52,184 nucleotides of DNA from an uncultured Myxococcales bacterium (lineage in GTDB: Bacteria; Myxococcota_A; UBA9042; DTJE01), in assembly GCA_903936705.1 (NCBI GenBank), contig CAIZWN010000067.1, positions 1 to 52,184 on the forward strand. Direction: 5' to 3'. The translations under genes were made by a program, and so were the position numbers. Shown here piece after piece: positions 38,593 through 47,901 of the stretch; position 1 is the first letter of the stretch, and each line of letters opens with the position of its first letter. The notes beneath the pieces are model-generated. The model did no database searches and was not told where the DNA came from. It saw only the letters and a program-made list of their open reading frames with translations.

Positions 38593-38643
38593 CGGCGGCC
38601 ATTTCAACCTGCACGACTTTTCATCCATGCCAGAGAGGGGACG

Positions 38644-39441
38644 ATGAACGACGAGCGTCGTGACGAGATTGGCCGGGCTTTCGTGGAACTGGTCGAGGTG
38701 ATGCGGCGGTTGCGTGCTCCCGATGGCTGCCCGTGGGACCGTGCCCAGACCCTGCAGACACTGAAGACCTACTTGATCGAGGAGGCGTACGAGGTTCTGG
38801 ACGCCATCGATTCAGGGAAGCCCATGGAACTGAAGGAAGAACTGGGAGACCTGCTGCTGCAGGTGCTGTTCCAGTCCCAGATAGAAAACGAGGCGGGCGC
38901 CTTCGACATTGCCGATGTGTGTCAAAGCACCGTCAAGAAGCTGGTTTCACGGCACCCGCACGTATTCGGTGGCGAGCAGCGGGCGAATGATGCCGACGAG
39001 GTCCTTCAGCGCTGGGAAGGCTACAAGAGGAAGGAGGGGCGCGGGGTGTTGGCTGGTGTCCCGAATACTCTGCCGGCGCTGCTGATGGCCCTGAGGGTCA
39101 GCCAGAAGGTGCGCAGCGTGGGGTTCGACTGGCCCGACGTGCAGGGAGCGATTGACAAGCTGGACGAGGAGGTCGCGGAGTTGAAGGCGGCGATTGCGTC
39201 GGGTGACGTGAACGCGATCCGATCCGAGATTGGCGATGTCCTGTTCACCGTTGCCAACCTGGCCCGCATCCAGTCGATCGATCCCGAGGATGCGTTGCGT
39301 TCCATGCTGGCACGTTTCAAGGCGCGTTTCCAGCATATCGAGCGCCGGTTGGCCGAGCAGGGCCAGCAGGTTGCCGGCACCCCGCTCGAGACGCTGGATG
39401 CGCTGTGGGAAGAAGCGAAGCGCGGTGAAGCCGTTACCTGA
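38644..39441 (+). CDS. mazG: Nucleoside triphosphate pyrophosphohydrolase MazG
   Basis: The 265-residue protein has two MazG domains. The first shows CPWDRAQTLQTLKTYLIEEAYEVLDAI and ELKEELGDLLLQVLFQSQI. The second shows FDWPDVQGAIDKLDEEVAELKAAI and EIGDVLFTVANLARI. The EExxE...ExxD metal ligands are present in both. It hydrolyses (d)NTPs to NMP and pyrophosphate, as a house-cleaning or stress enzyme. GAGAGGGGACG precedes the ATG. It follows the CBM9-type lipoprotein gene closely. Confidence 0.94.
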   Translation: MNDERRDEIGRAFVELVEVMRRLRAPDGCPWDRAQTLQTLKTYLIEEAYEVLDAIDSGKPMELKEELGDLLLQVLFQSQIENEAGAFDIADVCQSTVKKLVSRHPHVFGGEQRANDADEVLQRWEGYKRKEGRGVLAGVPNTLPALLMALRVSQKVRSVGFDWPDVQGAIDKLDEEVAELKAAIASGDVNAIRSEIGDVLFTVANLARIQSIDPEDALRSMLARFKARFQHIERRLAEQGQQVAGTPLETLDALWEEAKRGEAVT

Positions 39442-39549
39442 AACCTGTTCGAGATTCGACTTCCGAAATTGATTTGCGTGCACCGTCGTCTTCTGTTCCC
39501 CGGACCTCTGGACAGCGGATAATCGGCGCGGTACCGACGAGGGTTTTCG

Positions 39550-41175
39550 TTGTCGCATTCCCTGGAAGCGTCTGAATCAAAACCTTCCTCGTCGGGGGAC
39601 AACTCGGGCCGCCGGTCCTTCATGCGTTCCACCCTGGTGACCAGCGTCCTGACTGTTCTGTCGCGTATCGTCGGCCTGGTTCGAGAGCAGGTTCGTGGCT
39701 ACTACCTTGGCACCGGCATGGAGTCGGATGCCTTCGGAATCGCTGCCACAATCCCGAATATGCTGCGCCGGTTGTTTGCCGAGGGGGCGATGACGGCGGC
39801 CTTCGTTCCGGTCTTTTCGGGGCTTAGGACAGACGAGGACAGGGAGCGCCTTGGGCGGTTCTTCGCGGGATTCATGACACTGTTCACGTTGCTGATGCTG
39901 GCGGTTACGGCAGGCGGAATCCTGCTGGCGAGGCCGCTGGTCGAGACGCTGTTCTCCAGCCAATTCGGTGATGTTCCAGGAAAGGTGGAACTGACGGTCG
40001 GCCTGACGCAGGTGATGTTCCCGTTCCTGTTCCTGGTATCGATCGCGGCCATCGTGCAGGCGACCCTGAACTCGTTCCACGTGTTTGGGCCGTCGGCGTT
40101 CACCCCGGTGCTGCTTAGTGCGACCAACATCCTGGTGGTCGTCTGGTTTCACGACTCGTTCGAAAACGCTGCTTGGGCACTGGCGGTTGGTTTCCTTGCG
40201 GGCGGCGTCCTGCAGACGGCGTTCCAGATTCCGTACCTGCGAGAAAAAGGGCTGCGGTTCCGTCCGACGCTGGCAGGCTTCAAGGACCCGGCGGTAAGAC
40301 AGGTGGCGCGCATCTTCGTTCCGGGCATCTTTTCGGCCGGCATCTACCAGATCAACGTGACCATCGCGCAGGTCATCGCTGCTGGGCTGCCCGAGGGGGC
40401 CGTGGCGTCGCTGCAATACTCGCTGCGTCTGCAGGAACTTGTCCTTGGGGTCTTCGCGGTCTCTGTCGCGACAGTGCTGTTGCCGACAATGTCGCAGCAG
40501 GTTCACCGAGGTGAGTGGTCTGCCGTGAAGGAGACCCTAAGCTTCTCGATCGGCCTGCTGGCGTTCATCACGATCCCGGCAACGGCAGGATTGATGGCAC
40601 TGGCAACACCTATCGTCAGGGTGCTGTACGAGTACGGAAAATTCGACGCCAGATCGACCGACATGACTGTCTGGGCGCTGTACTTCCATGCAGCAGGCAT
40701 CTTCTTCATTGCGATGCAAAGAAACGTGGTGCAGGTCTTCTACGCCATGAGGGACTTGAAAACCCCCACAATAATTGCCGCTGTGGTCATGGCGGCTCAC
40801 ATCTGTCTGTGCTGGCTGTTTTCCGAACCGCTGCAGATGCAGCAGGGAGGCATTGCGCTGGCTGGATCGGTGTCTGCGGTTCTTAATGTGGCGCTTCTGT
40901 ACTTCGTTCTGCGCAGCCGAATCGGGTTGCTGGGGACGCGGGTCCTGTTGAAATCACTTGCCAAGACCACAGGCGCCACAGCCGCCATGGGGCTGGTGCT
41001 GGCTGTGCCTTTGGCACTGGGTTTCTTCGACTCGGTTCGTGGTGTGGCGTTGGCCCTGCGGCTTGTGCCTGTCGTCGTGGCGGCAATGGCGGCATTCGTG
41101 TTGGCAGCGCGCCTGCTGCATTGCGAAGAGCTCGAGGAATTCGCGCGTCTTGTGCGGCGAAAAGTTCGCAAGTAG
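39550..41175 (+). CDS. murJ: Lipid II flippase MurJ/MviN
   Basis: The 541-residue membrane protein has about 14 hydrophobic segments of the MOP exporter superfamily. It shows STLVTSVLTVLSRIVGLVREQ, FGIAATIPNMLRRLFAEGAMTAAFVPVF near the N terminus, and QYSLRLQELVLGVFAVSVATVLLPTMSQQV in the middle. The essential-Arg region of MurJ is preserved (RIVGLVR, LRRLF). It flips lipid-linked peptidoglycan precursor across the inner membrane. The start is uncertain: the TTG at 39550 has GAGGG six bases upstream, while an ATG at 39622 would drop 24 Ser-rich residues. Confidence 0.93.
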   Translation: MSHSLEASESKPSSSGDNSGRRSFMRSTLVTSVLTVLSRIVGLVREQVRGYYLGTGMESDAFGIAATIPNMLRRLFAEGAMTAAFVPVFSGLRTDEDRERLGRFFAGFMTLFTLLMLAVTAGGILLARPLVETLFSSQFGDVPGKVELTVGLTQVMFPFLFLVSIAAIVQATLNSFHVFGPSAFTPVLLSATNILVVVWFHDSFENAAWALAVGFLAGGVLQTAFQIPYLREKGLRFRPTLAGFKDPAVRQVARIFVPGIFSAGIYQINVTIAQVIAAGLPEGAVASLQYSLRLQELVLGVFAVSVATVLLPTMSQQVHRGEWSAVKETLSFSIGLLAFITIPATAGLMALATPIVRVLYEYGKFDARSTDMTVWALYFHAAGIFFIAMQRNVVQVFYAMRDLKTPTIIAAVVMAAHICLCWLFSEPLQMQQGGIALAGSVSAVLNVALLYFVLRSRIGLLGTRVLLKSLAKTTGATAAMGLVLAVPLALGFFDSVRGVALALRLVPVVVAAMAAFVLAARLLHCEELEEFARLVRRKVRK

Positions 41176-41188
41176 GAAGGGAGAGTCC

Positions 41189-42127
41189 TCAGCGCCTACC
41201 TGCCCGCGGCATGAGCTCGCGAACCGCCCAGGACGTGCCGCCGACCAAGACGGTCGGGACCAGATGAAGACCGTGGTACAGCAGGGCGAAAGAAAGTGCC
41301 ACCTGTGTGTCCACTCCGAATTTGGCCAGGGCGAACACTACTCCAGCCTCGAATGTGCCCAGGTTGGCTGGTACCCCAGGAAGCGCGGTTGCCACGTTGA
41401 TCGAGATGACCACCAGCGCCGCCGTACCCAGGCCTGAGGGCAGGCCCACCGCACCAAGAACCAGATGCAGCATAAGCATTTCGGAACACCACCCGGCGAA
41501 GGCCAGGCCGGTCATGGCCGCCACGTTGCGCATGTTCAGAGCCGAGGCCATGCCCGAAAGACCCGCGTGAATTCGAGGCCAGCGAGCCAGTAGCGGTGCA
41601 ACCCGCGGGTGCCACCGTGCCATGGCGGCCATGGCGCATGCCAAGGAGAACGGCGCGGCCAGCCACGGCAGCGGGATCACGCCGATGATTGCGGTCGTGC
41701 CCAAAAGGATGGTCAGAGCAAGGTACTCGCAGACGCGGTCGGCCAGGGATGAACCAAGGTCCGTCGCAAACGAGGCCGGCCGCCCAAGACGCGCGGACCT
41801 GACAACGTCTCCTACGGCAGTTCCCAGGATGGCGCTGGTCGCCGATCCCTCGACCACAGCCGCCAGGATCGTCGGGAAGCGCGGGGGATCGGTCATTGCG
41901 ACCCGCCAGCGCAATGCGCGAATAGGTTGGAATATCAGGAAATTGACGGCGATCGCCAGAACGAATGGCAACCAGTCGGCATCGGCCAGCCGCGGCGCCA
42001 TCTGATCGAAGGGGCCGGTGGTGGCGACCCACGCGACAAGAGCGATCGGCGGCAGGGCCCGCAGAAGTGTTTTCACAGCGCGCAAGGCCAAAGTCCGCGC
42101 GGTTCTCTGCGGGGCGTTCGAACTCAC
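41189..42127 (-). CDS. LPG_synthase_TM/UPF0104-type membrane protein
   Basis: The 312-residue protein has seven to eight hydrophobic segments and the family pattern (PF03706): FLIFQPIRALRWRVAM, GSATSAILGTAVGDVVRSARLGR, SLADRVCEYLALTILLG, and INVATALPGVPANLGTFEAGVVFALAKFGV. Members resemble the flippase half of MprF and include AglD-like proteins for lipid-linked or surface polymers. It starts with GTG whose GTGA overlaps the stop of the GT4 gene upstream, so the two are coupled; together they may make and move a glycolipid. The substrate is unknown. Stops of this gene and murJ lie 13 bases apart (convergent). Confidence 0.85.
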   Translation of the reverse strand: MSSNAPQRTARTLALRAVKTLLRALPPIALVAWVATTGPFDQMAPRLADADWLPFVLAIAVNFLIFQPIRALRWRVAMTDPPRFPTILAAVVEGSATSAILGTAVGDVVRSARLGRPASFATDLGSSLADRVCEYLALTILLGTTAIIGVIPLPWLAAPFSLACAMAAMARWHPRVAPLLARWPRIHAGLSGMASALNMRNVAAMTGLAFAGWCSEMLMLHLVLGAVGLPSGLGTAALVVISINVATALPGVPANLGTFEAGVVFALAKFGVDTQVALSFALLYHGLHLVPTVLVGGTSWAVRELMPRAGRR

Positions 42128-43281
42128 GGCGACACGTTTGGCGAATCGGCTGTGGTTGCCAGGAGGGGCCTGATACCGGGAAGCCCCCTGTAAACCTCCA
42201 GGATGCGCGCGCCGACGTGGGGCCAGTCGTAATTGATCACGATTTTCCTGCCGCTCGCCACGCGCTCGCTCTGGTCGTGACTGAGCACCTCGATCAGACC
42301 TTCGGCGATTGCCGCCGGGCTGTAGTCCCGCGTCAGTCGAACAGGATCCCAGTGGCTGTCCCGGTGGTGAGGATCGACGAAAGGCGTGGCCACGATCGGG
42401 GCACCTGCAGCAAGGGCCTCAAGGACCATGATCGAGAACGTCCCGCCAAACCGTGCCGGGATGACGAATGCGTCCGCTGTGGCGTACAGGTCGGCTCGTT
42501 TGTCGTTGTCCACAAGCCCCAGGAAAACGACCCTGTCGCGAAGTGTTTCCGGCACCTGCTGATGCAGCGACTGGTCCATGGGGCCTGATCCGCCAAGAAT
42601 GAACCGGGCGTCAGGATGGGCTGCGGCCACAGCTGGCAGGGCGGCCAGCAGCAGGTCGGGGCCGTTGCGTGGCTCGAGTCGGCCCAGGTACACGACGTTC
42701 TTGCGGCCGTCATCGAAGGCCTTCATGCGTTGGCCCCTGGCGAATTCGGCGACGTCGACTCCGTTAGGGATCACTATCGAGTCGAAGCGTGCGTAGCGGC
42801 CCATCGTCGCCGCGGCCAAAGGCGACACCGCGATGACCGCATCGGTGCGCCGCATGACCCACTTGTACCATGGCGCGGCCAGCGACCGCCCTGGTCCGTG
42901 CTTGAAAGCCGAGTGTAGCGTCGCGACTATGGGACCCTTGTAGTAAAGGTACGTCAGCAAGGGCAGGCCGAAGTCGTTCGGCCCGTGGACATGGACCAGG
43001 TCGAAGTGTTCGTCAGCAAACAGCCGACGCATGCGGGCTGCCACCCGTGGGCCGATAGTAAAGTCGGTGTACGTCCCCATGGTGCCGAAACGGACCGATT
43101 CTCCAACGCGGATTACCCAGTCCTCGTCTTGGGGGCCAACCCAGCGAGGCACCCGTTTCACGCCGGTTATCACACGTACGTCGTGGCCGGCGTTGCGCAG
43201 GAAAATCGCCTGGTTGTAGATGTGTTCCTGGATTCCGCCAACGGTTGGAAAGTAGTTTTCTCCGACGATTCCGATCTTCAT
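42124..43281 (-). CDS. Glycosyltransferase family 4 protein
   Basis: The 385-residue product has the GT-B fold. The N-terminal part shows KIGIVGENYFPTVGGIQEHIYNQAIFLRNAGHDVRVIT and DLVHVHGPNDFG. VIAVSPLAA and VIPNGVDVAEF link the two domains. VVYLGRLEPRNGPDLLLAALP opens the donor domain, and GTFSIMVLEALAAGAPIVAT carries the conserved ExxE-like donor site. GGGGACGCA precedes the ATG at 43281; the upstream 23 codons in frame lack coding character. It probably adds mannose or a similar sugar to a membrane lipid, judging from its overlap with the LPG_synthase_TM gene. Confidence 0.9.
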   Translation of the reverse strand: MKIGIVGENYFPTVGGIQEHIYNQAIFLRNAGHDVRVITGVKRVPRWVGPQDEDWVIRVGESVRFGTMGTYTDFTIGPRVAARMRRLFADEHFDLVHVHGPNDFGLPLLTYLYYKGPIVATLHSAFKHGPGRSLAAPWYKWVMRRTDAVIAVSPLAAATMGRYARFDSIVIPNGVDVAEFARGQRMKAFDDGRKNVVYLGRLEPRNGPDLLLAALPAVAAAHPDARFILGGSGPMDQSLHQQVPETLRDRVVFLGLVDNDKRADLYATADAFVIPARFGGTFSIMVLEALAAGAPIVATPFVDPHHRDSHWDPVRLTRDYSPAAIAEGLIEVLSHDQSERVASGRKIVINYDWPHVGARILEVYRGLPGIRPLLATTADSPNVSP

Positions 43282-43420
43282 TGCGTCCCCGTCGCGTTTC
43301 GCAAGGTCCGAATAGGGGCGGATTCTAGCAGAGGTCGTGCAGGGTCGCACCTTCCCGAAGTTGGCGATGGCAATCCGGTTCGCAGAACTGTATCCTCCCG
43401 TGCCCGGTGGGGAGCGGACC

Positions 43421-44437
43421 GTGCCAGGATTTCTTCTCGTCGTCGCCGCAATCGTCTTGCTTCCTCTGCCAGTCCTGGCGTTCGGCCCAATCGTGCATCT
43501 GGACCTGGGCCTGGACCTGCTTGGGAGTGCCGGCCTGATGGCGGCCGGTGTTTCGCGCCTGTTGCGCCGGCATCCCGAGTCCTTTCTTCGCGGGACGCTG
43601 GATCCTGACCGGTCCCTGGCAAAGAATCTGGCATCGTATTGTAATCATTCGCATAACTGGACGCATGCCTTTCGGCAGGTCAGGCAGGCGCGAGACGAGG
43701 TCGAGCGCGCGGCCTTTCTGGGCTACCTATGCCACCTTGCAGCCGATACCGTGGCGCACAACGGGTTTGTCCCGTCGCGAATCGTCGAGGCCTGGCGAAA
43801 TCCTGTTGCGGGTCATCTGTACTGGGAGATGCGTGCCGACGCGCGGGTGCGCCGCCGGTCCGGGGCCTCGCTGATGTGGCTGGTCAGGCCCGAGGACCCG
43901 GCCCACAGGGAATTCCTGCGGCGCACCGTACGGCCTAGTTTACCGGGGCGGCGATTGCAGGTTCGTCTGACCGGATTGGCCCTGAAGATCCAGCGAGGCA
44001 ATGCTTACGGCAGCGCGACCGATCTGCTGGATCGGCGCTCCAGCCTGCTGCTGGATGGAGACGAGATCAACCGGGCGTGGACCCTTGCTCTTGCCGCCCA
44101 GAAGCAGGTGCTTGAGGAACTCGATGATGCCGGGATCTCCGCTATCGATCCGCGGGGCATTGCTGCCTTGAAGCATGCCCGCGAGGTGAGGCGCGAGTTG
44201 CGTTCGATGTCCATCCGCGGGGCCTCGCCACAGCAGGTCTCTGGCAGGATCGATGCGGCACGAATGCATTTTTTGGGTCTGGTCTCCACGGGTCTTGATC
44301 TGGCTTGTGCGGAATCGGCAGGTGCTGCGGGCCACTGTCCCAGTGACGGGATGCCGCCCGAAGCTGCGCGCTCCGATCTCGAGTGTTCGGACGCGGGGTT
44401 GACCGCAGTTTCCCGTGCTGCGATCATGTCACGGTGA
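43421..44437 (+). CDS. Zinc-dependent phospholipase C-like protein
   Basis: The 338-residue product starts at the GTG at 43421 (GGGGAG six bases upstream). This exposes a signal peptide (GFLLVVAAIVLLPLPVLAFG) right at the N terminus. The domain contains HLDLGLDLL, SYCNHSHNWTHAFRQV and AAFLGYLCHLAADTVAHNGFVP, the His/Asp cluster of the Zn_dep_PLPC family (PF00882), which holds three zinc ions. A helical C-terminal region follows. Known members cleave phospholipids or occur with lipid and surface enzymes. The stop overlaps the next start by GTGA, so the radical SAM gene is coupled to it. Confidence 0.78.
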   Translation: MPGFLLVVAAIVLLPLPVLAFGPIVHLDLGLDLLGSAGLMAAGVSRLLRRHPESFLRGTLDPDRSLAKNLASYCNHSHNWTHAFRQVRQARDEVERAAFLGYLCHLAADTVAHNGFVPSRIVEAWRNPVAGHLYWEMRADARVRRRSGASLMWLVRPEDPAHREFLRRTVRPSLPGRRLQVRLTGLALKIQRGNAYGSATDLLDRRSSLLLDGDEINRAWTLALAAQKQVLEELDDAGISAIDPRGIAALKHAREVRRELRSMSIRGASPQQVSGRIDAARMHFLGLVSTGLDLACAESAGAAGHCPSDGMPPEAARSDLECSDAGLTAVSRAAIMSR

Positions 44438-45735
44438 GTCAAGCCACCTCGGTCCTGTTCTCCCCTGTAGTTTCGCGTCTTGCCCACTCGTCGCTTGGTT
44501 TTCATGCCGCGTATGCCGGCCTTTCTCCATGCGAACGGGCTCCTGCCGGGGAGGATGCAACCAGGGCGCCGCGGACCATTGAAACTGGTCGGTTGCTTCG
44601 TGATTTCGATGTGGTATGGGTCAGCCTCTCCTGGGAGCCAGAGGCCCTTGACGTGGCCAGGGCCTTGCGGAACTCGGGTATCCAGCCGGTCAGGTCCCTG
44701 CGTCCCGGTTCAGATCCGCTGGTTGTTGCCGGAGGTCCTCTGACGTTCTCGAACCCGGACCTTGCTGCCGCCTTCGCAGACGCCGTGTTTCTAGGCGAGG
44801 CCGACGGGGCATTTCGGGACCTGGCTTCGGCTGTCAATGATGCGCGTGATCGTGAAGATGCCCTGGTGCGTCTGGCAGCGGTTCCGGGGACATGGGTGCC
44901 AGCAATCCACGGGATTCACGATCCTCCGGTGGCCTTGATTTCAGCCCCACCTGAAACCCCACCGGCCCGGACGGTCCTTCGGGGCGAACCCAATGAATTC
45001 GGGGATGCCTTCATCGTCGAGGTCGGGCGCGGGTGTCCGCGTGGCTGCACCTTTTGCGTTGCGCGAAACGGTGTTCGCCGCTGTTCGTTTTTTTCCGCCG
45101 AATCGATTTTTGCCGCGATCCCGGACGATGCCAGGCGAGTTGGCTTGCTGGGAGCCGCGGTGTCGGATCATCCCGACCTGTTCCGCATTGTCGAGACCCT
45201 GCACCGAAGGGGTGTGGGGGTGACGCTGGGTTCAGTTCGTGCGGATCGAGTGACGCCCGAACTCATGGCTTTGTTGGCCCAGTCGGGGCTGAGGACCCTG
45301 ACCGTCGCGGCGGACGGGCCATCCGAGGTGCTGCGGGCTTTTCTGCACAAGGGAATCCACGCGGACGATCTGCGCCGATGCGCCGACCTGGCGCGGCTGC
45401 ATGGAATCGGTCGCCTGCGCCTGTACGTGATGGTCGGCTTGCCGGGAGAGACCGAGGCCGACATCGAGGAGCTTGCCGATCTGGTTCGAGATCTCGCCGG
45501 CCGCGTCCGCCTGGCGGTGTCGGTGTCGCCATTTGTGCCCAAGCGTTTCACCCCACTTGCCGATTCGCCGTTTGCCGGCGCCAAGCAACTGAAGCGTCGT
45601 CTGGCGCTGCTGTCCAGAAGGGTAGGTGGGGTGGCTGCGTTGAAGGCCACGTCGCCACGACATGCGGAACTGGAATGGATACTTTCGCACGTCCGTGGTG
45701 AAGATGCCGAGGCGGCCGTGCGCGATGCAAGGTAG
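44434..45735 (+). CDS. Radical SAM protein with an N-terminal B12-binding-like domain
   Basis: The 433-residue product begins at the GTG at 44434, which overlaps the PLC stop. Residues ~1-150 look like a Rossmann/cobalamin-binding-like region (FDVVWVSLSWEPEALDVARALRNSGI, VVAGGPLTFSNPDLAAAFADAVFLGEAD). A radical SAM core follows: EVGRGCPRGCTFC with Cys201, Cys205 and Cys208, GVTLGSVRADRV, LYVMVGLPGETEADIEEL. YgiQ/BchE-like and TsrM-like relatives are candidates; no specific substrate can be named. The B12-binding HxxG motif is not evident, so cobalamin use is uncertain. Confidence 0.85.
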   Translation: MSQATSVLFSPVVSRLAHSSLGFHAAYAGLSPCERAPAGEDATRAPRTIETGRLLRDFDVVWVSLSWEPEALDVARALRNSGIQPVRSLRPGSDPLVVAGGPLTFSNPDLAAAFADAVFLGEADGAFRDLASAVNDARDREDALVRLAAVPGTWVPAIHGIHDPPVALISAPPETPPARTVLRGEPNEFGDAFIVEVGRGCPRGCTFCVARNGVRRCSFFSAESIFAAIPDDARRVGLLGAAVSDHPDLFRIVETLHRRGVGVTLGSVRADRVTPELMALLAQSGLRTLTVAADGPSEVLRAFLHKGIHADDLRRCADLARLHGIGRLRLYVMVGLPGETEADIEELADLVRDLAGRVRLAVSVSPFVPKRFTPLADSPFAGAKQLKRRLALLSRRVGGVAALKATSPRHAELEWILSHVRGEDAEAAVRDAR

Positions 45736-45780
45736 ATAAGGCGAGGATGGTTCCAACACCCAGTTTTGCTCGAGGTCCTA

Positions 45781-46593
45781 TCAGGCCAGTTCCAGCCGAT
45801 CCAGGTCCTCGTCCTCCAGCCCAAAGAAATGCCCGACCTCGTGCAGCAAGGTGATCTCGATCTCGGTCACCAGTTCGCCCTTGTCGCGGCACTGTCTCTC
45901 GATGTTCTTCTGGTACAGGTGGATTGTCGGGGGGACCTGGGACCACGCGTCCGACGGCAACCGTTCGGTGATCGAGTAACCGTCGAAGGCGCCCATGATC
46001 AATGGTGACAGGTTGCCTTCCTCGGTCAGTTTCGGCTGGGGCAGGTCCGACACGAAGATCTGGACGCCATCGAGGCGTTTTCGGAATTCGTCGGGCAGCA
46101 ACGCCATGGCCTTCTTCACGGACTCGTCAAAGACCTTGCGGGACACGCGGATGGGCATGGGACAGCTGTCGGGATCCAGACGGTTGGCTTGACGAAACGC
46201 GTTGTCGGCCAGGCGGAACCGGCCTTCCAACTCAAGAAGGATCGCCCTGACGTAGTGGGCCTCGGGATTGTCAGGGTCCAGTTCCAGCGCGCGTTCAATG
46301 TCGGCTGATGCCTCGTCGATCTCGTTCTGCTCGATCAGGCAATTGGCCCTTGCCGAGTAGGCGTCCGACCATTCAGGGTCCAGTTCCACGGCGCGATCGT
46401 ACAGTTCGACCGCATAGTCGATGTCCCCCACGCGCAAGGCGGTGTCGCCCATCAGCGCCATCACCTCGGCCGAGTCGGGGAATTCCTGTTCCAGGCGCCC
46501 CAACAGCACCCAAGCCTGATCAATCTCGTCGGCAGCTATCATCTCGTACGCCGAATCCAGCTGGGATTGCAGTTCGTTTGACACTTCCGCCAT
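45781..46593 (-). CDS. TPR protein with a C-terminal zincin metallopeptidase domain
   Basis: The 270-residue product starts at the ATG at 46593 (GGAG just upstream), two bases from the end of the HD gene; a GTG at 46599 would add two residues. Residues ~1-145 hold about four TPR units (AVELYDRAVELDPEWSDAYSARA, ADIERALELDPDNPEAHYVRA). The C-terminal half is a Zincin_1-type domain (PF06262) with LLHEVGHFFGLEDEDLDRL, where His/His of HEVGH bind zinc and Glu is catalytic. It is cytosolic, with no signal peptide. Proteins of this family are widely distributed but their substrates are not defined. Confidence 0.86.
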   Translation of the reverse strand: MAEVSNELQSQLDSAYEMIAADEIDQAWVLLGRLEQEFPDSAEVMALMGDTALRVGDIDYAVELYDRAVELDPEWSDAYSARANCLIEQNEIDEASADIERALELDPDNPEAHYVRAILLELEGRFRLADNAFRQANRLDPDSCPMPIRVSRKVFDESVKKAMALLPDEFRKRLDGVQIFVSDLPQPKLTEEGNLSPLIMGAFDGYSITERLPSDAWSQVPPTIHLYQKNIERQCRDKGELVTEIEITLLHEVGHFFGLEDEDLDRLELA

Positions 46594-46595
46594 GT

Positions 46596-47888
46596 TCACT
46601 CCGCGTCCACGATCTCGGCCACCCGAGCCTCGACAGACCTCACATCGTCCTCGGCGCAGTAGATCCTTACAACCCGCTTTCGTCGGGCCTGGCGCACGTA
46701 CAGGTCACTGTGTTCCGCAACCGGGACTACAGTGCGGCGCGAACCGGCGTGGGCAACCCGGACCAGCAATTGCCGTCCACCAGGCACTGGCCTCCCACCG
46801 GTGAATTCATGAGAAAACTCGATTCCCGATTCGGTCCATTCGCATGATGAAGGCAGGTCGGCAAGCTGCGTCTTGTGCAGCGCAGCCAGCGCATCGGCTT
46901 CGTCGTCCCACGCTTCGACCGCCAGGGACAAGGGTCTGCCTTCAACGATTCGTCGTGCATACGAATCGCTGGACCCTCGCAAGTGGCGCAGCAGCCATTC
47001 GTCGTCGCAGTCGGCGAACGCCTCGGGTGCCGTCGGAACCTGGAGGTTGCTGCCCTCGCCGCTTAGGAACAGGGCCAGCAGTTTGTGGTACGACATGGTC
47101 CGCTGGTGTGCGTAGACCATCAGAAACATGTGGTAGCGCGAAAGAAGGTAGTCCTCGAAGGCGAAGATGGCCGAAGAATCAATGGCCTGCCGCCATGTTC
47201 CGTCAGTCCGGTGTGCCCCCATGTGGGACAGCAGCCAGTCCTTCTCGAAGTGGCCGTACGAGACTCCGGTGAAGTAAGAGTCGCGCCTGAGGTAGTCCAT
47301 CCGATCCACGTCCAACTCGCCGGCGATCAACTGGTTCAGCAGGCCCAGTGCGCTGGTGGATCCGAAGCAGAACGGGTCGTTCCCGTCCCCGCCAAGCACG
47401 ACGGCGACGTCCTCGGCCCTGACGCCCTCGTTAGCGAAGGCATCGTTGATGACGTCGTAAAGACTGCTGTGCAACAGCAGGTAACGGGTCATTTCCTCAT
47501 GGGTCACGCGGTGTTTTTCTTCTACATCCTGCCTGGTAGCACCAGGAACATCACTCGCCTGCGGCAGCATCCCCTCGCCGGTATGGGACATGGGGCCGTG
47601 GCCCAGGTCGTGCAGCAGTGCAGCCAGGCGCAGAGTGGACCTTGCCCGGAAAAGTTCAGTTGGCGGGACGTCGACAAGATCACGCGCCACGGCGTCGAAT
47701 GCGACACCGGCAAGGTGCATGGCTCCAACGGAGTGCAGGAAGCGCGTGTGAGTCGCACCGGGGAACGTGGCCTCCGAGAATCCAAGCTGTCGCACGCGGC
47801 GCAAGCGCTGCACCAGTGGGTGTTCCAGCACGCGCCTCTCGGGTGGCCGAACCTCGATCGGTCCGAGAATAGGGTCGCGGATCTCCAT
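46596..47888 (-). CDS. HD-domain phosphohydrolase
   Basis: The 430-residue protein is an HD hydrolase of the dNTPase/SAMHD1-like type. VLEHPLVQRLRRVRQLGF is followed by FPGATHTRFLHSVGAMHLA and then LRLAALLHDLGHGPMSHTGE with the HD pair. FALAxD-type residues appear as LIAGELDVDRMDYLRRDSYFTGVSYG. Members hydrolyse dNTPs or other phosphoesters with a metal ion. The C-terminal 100 residues include a beta domain (LLVRVAHAGSRRTVVPVAEHSDLYV). It lies 13 bases downstream of pyrC', and the zincin gene follows at once, so the operon may run pyrRBC'-HD-zincin. Confidence 0.88.
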   Translation of the reverse strand: MEIRDPILGPIEVRPPERRVLEHPLVQRLRRVRQLGFSEATFPGATHTRFLHSVGAMHLAGVAFDAVARDLVDVPPTELFRARSTLRLAALLHDLGHGPMSHTGEGMLPQASDVPGATRQDVEEKHRVTHEEMTRYLLLHSSLYDVINDAFANEGVRAEDVAVVLGGDGNDPFCFGSTSALGLLNQLIAGELDVDRMDYLRRDSYFTGVSYGHFEKDWLLSHMGAHRTDGTWRQAIDSSAIFAFEDYLLSRYHMFLMVYAHQRTMSYHKLLALFLSGEGSNLQVPTAPEAFADCDDEWLLRHLRGSSDSYARRIVEGRPLSLAVEAWDDEADALAALHKTQLADLPSSCEWTESGIEFSHEFTGGRPVPGGRQLLVRVAHAGSRRTVVPVAEHSDLYVRQARRKRVVRIYCAEDDVRSVEARVAEIVDAE

Positions 47889-47901
47889 CGGAAGAAAACC
47901 T

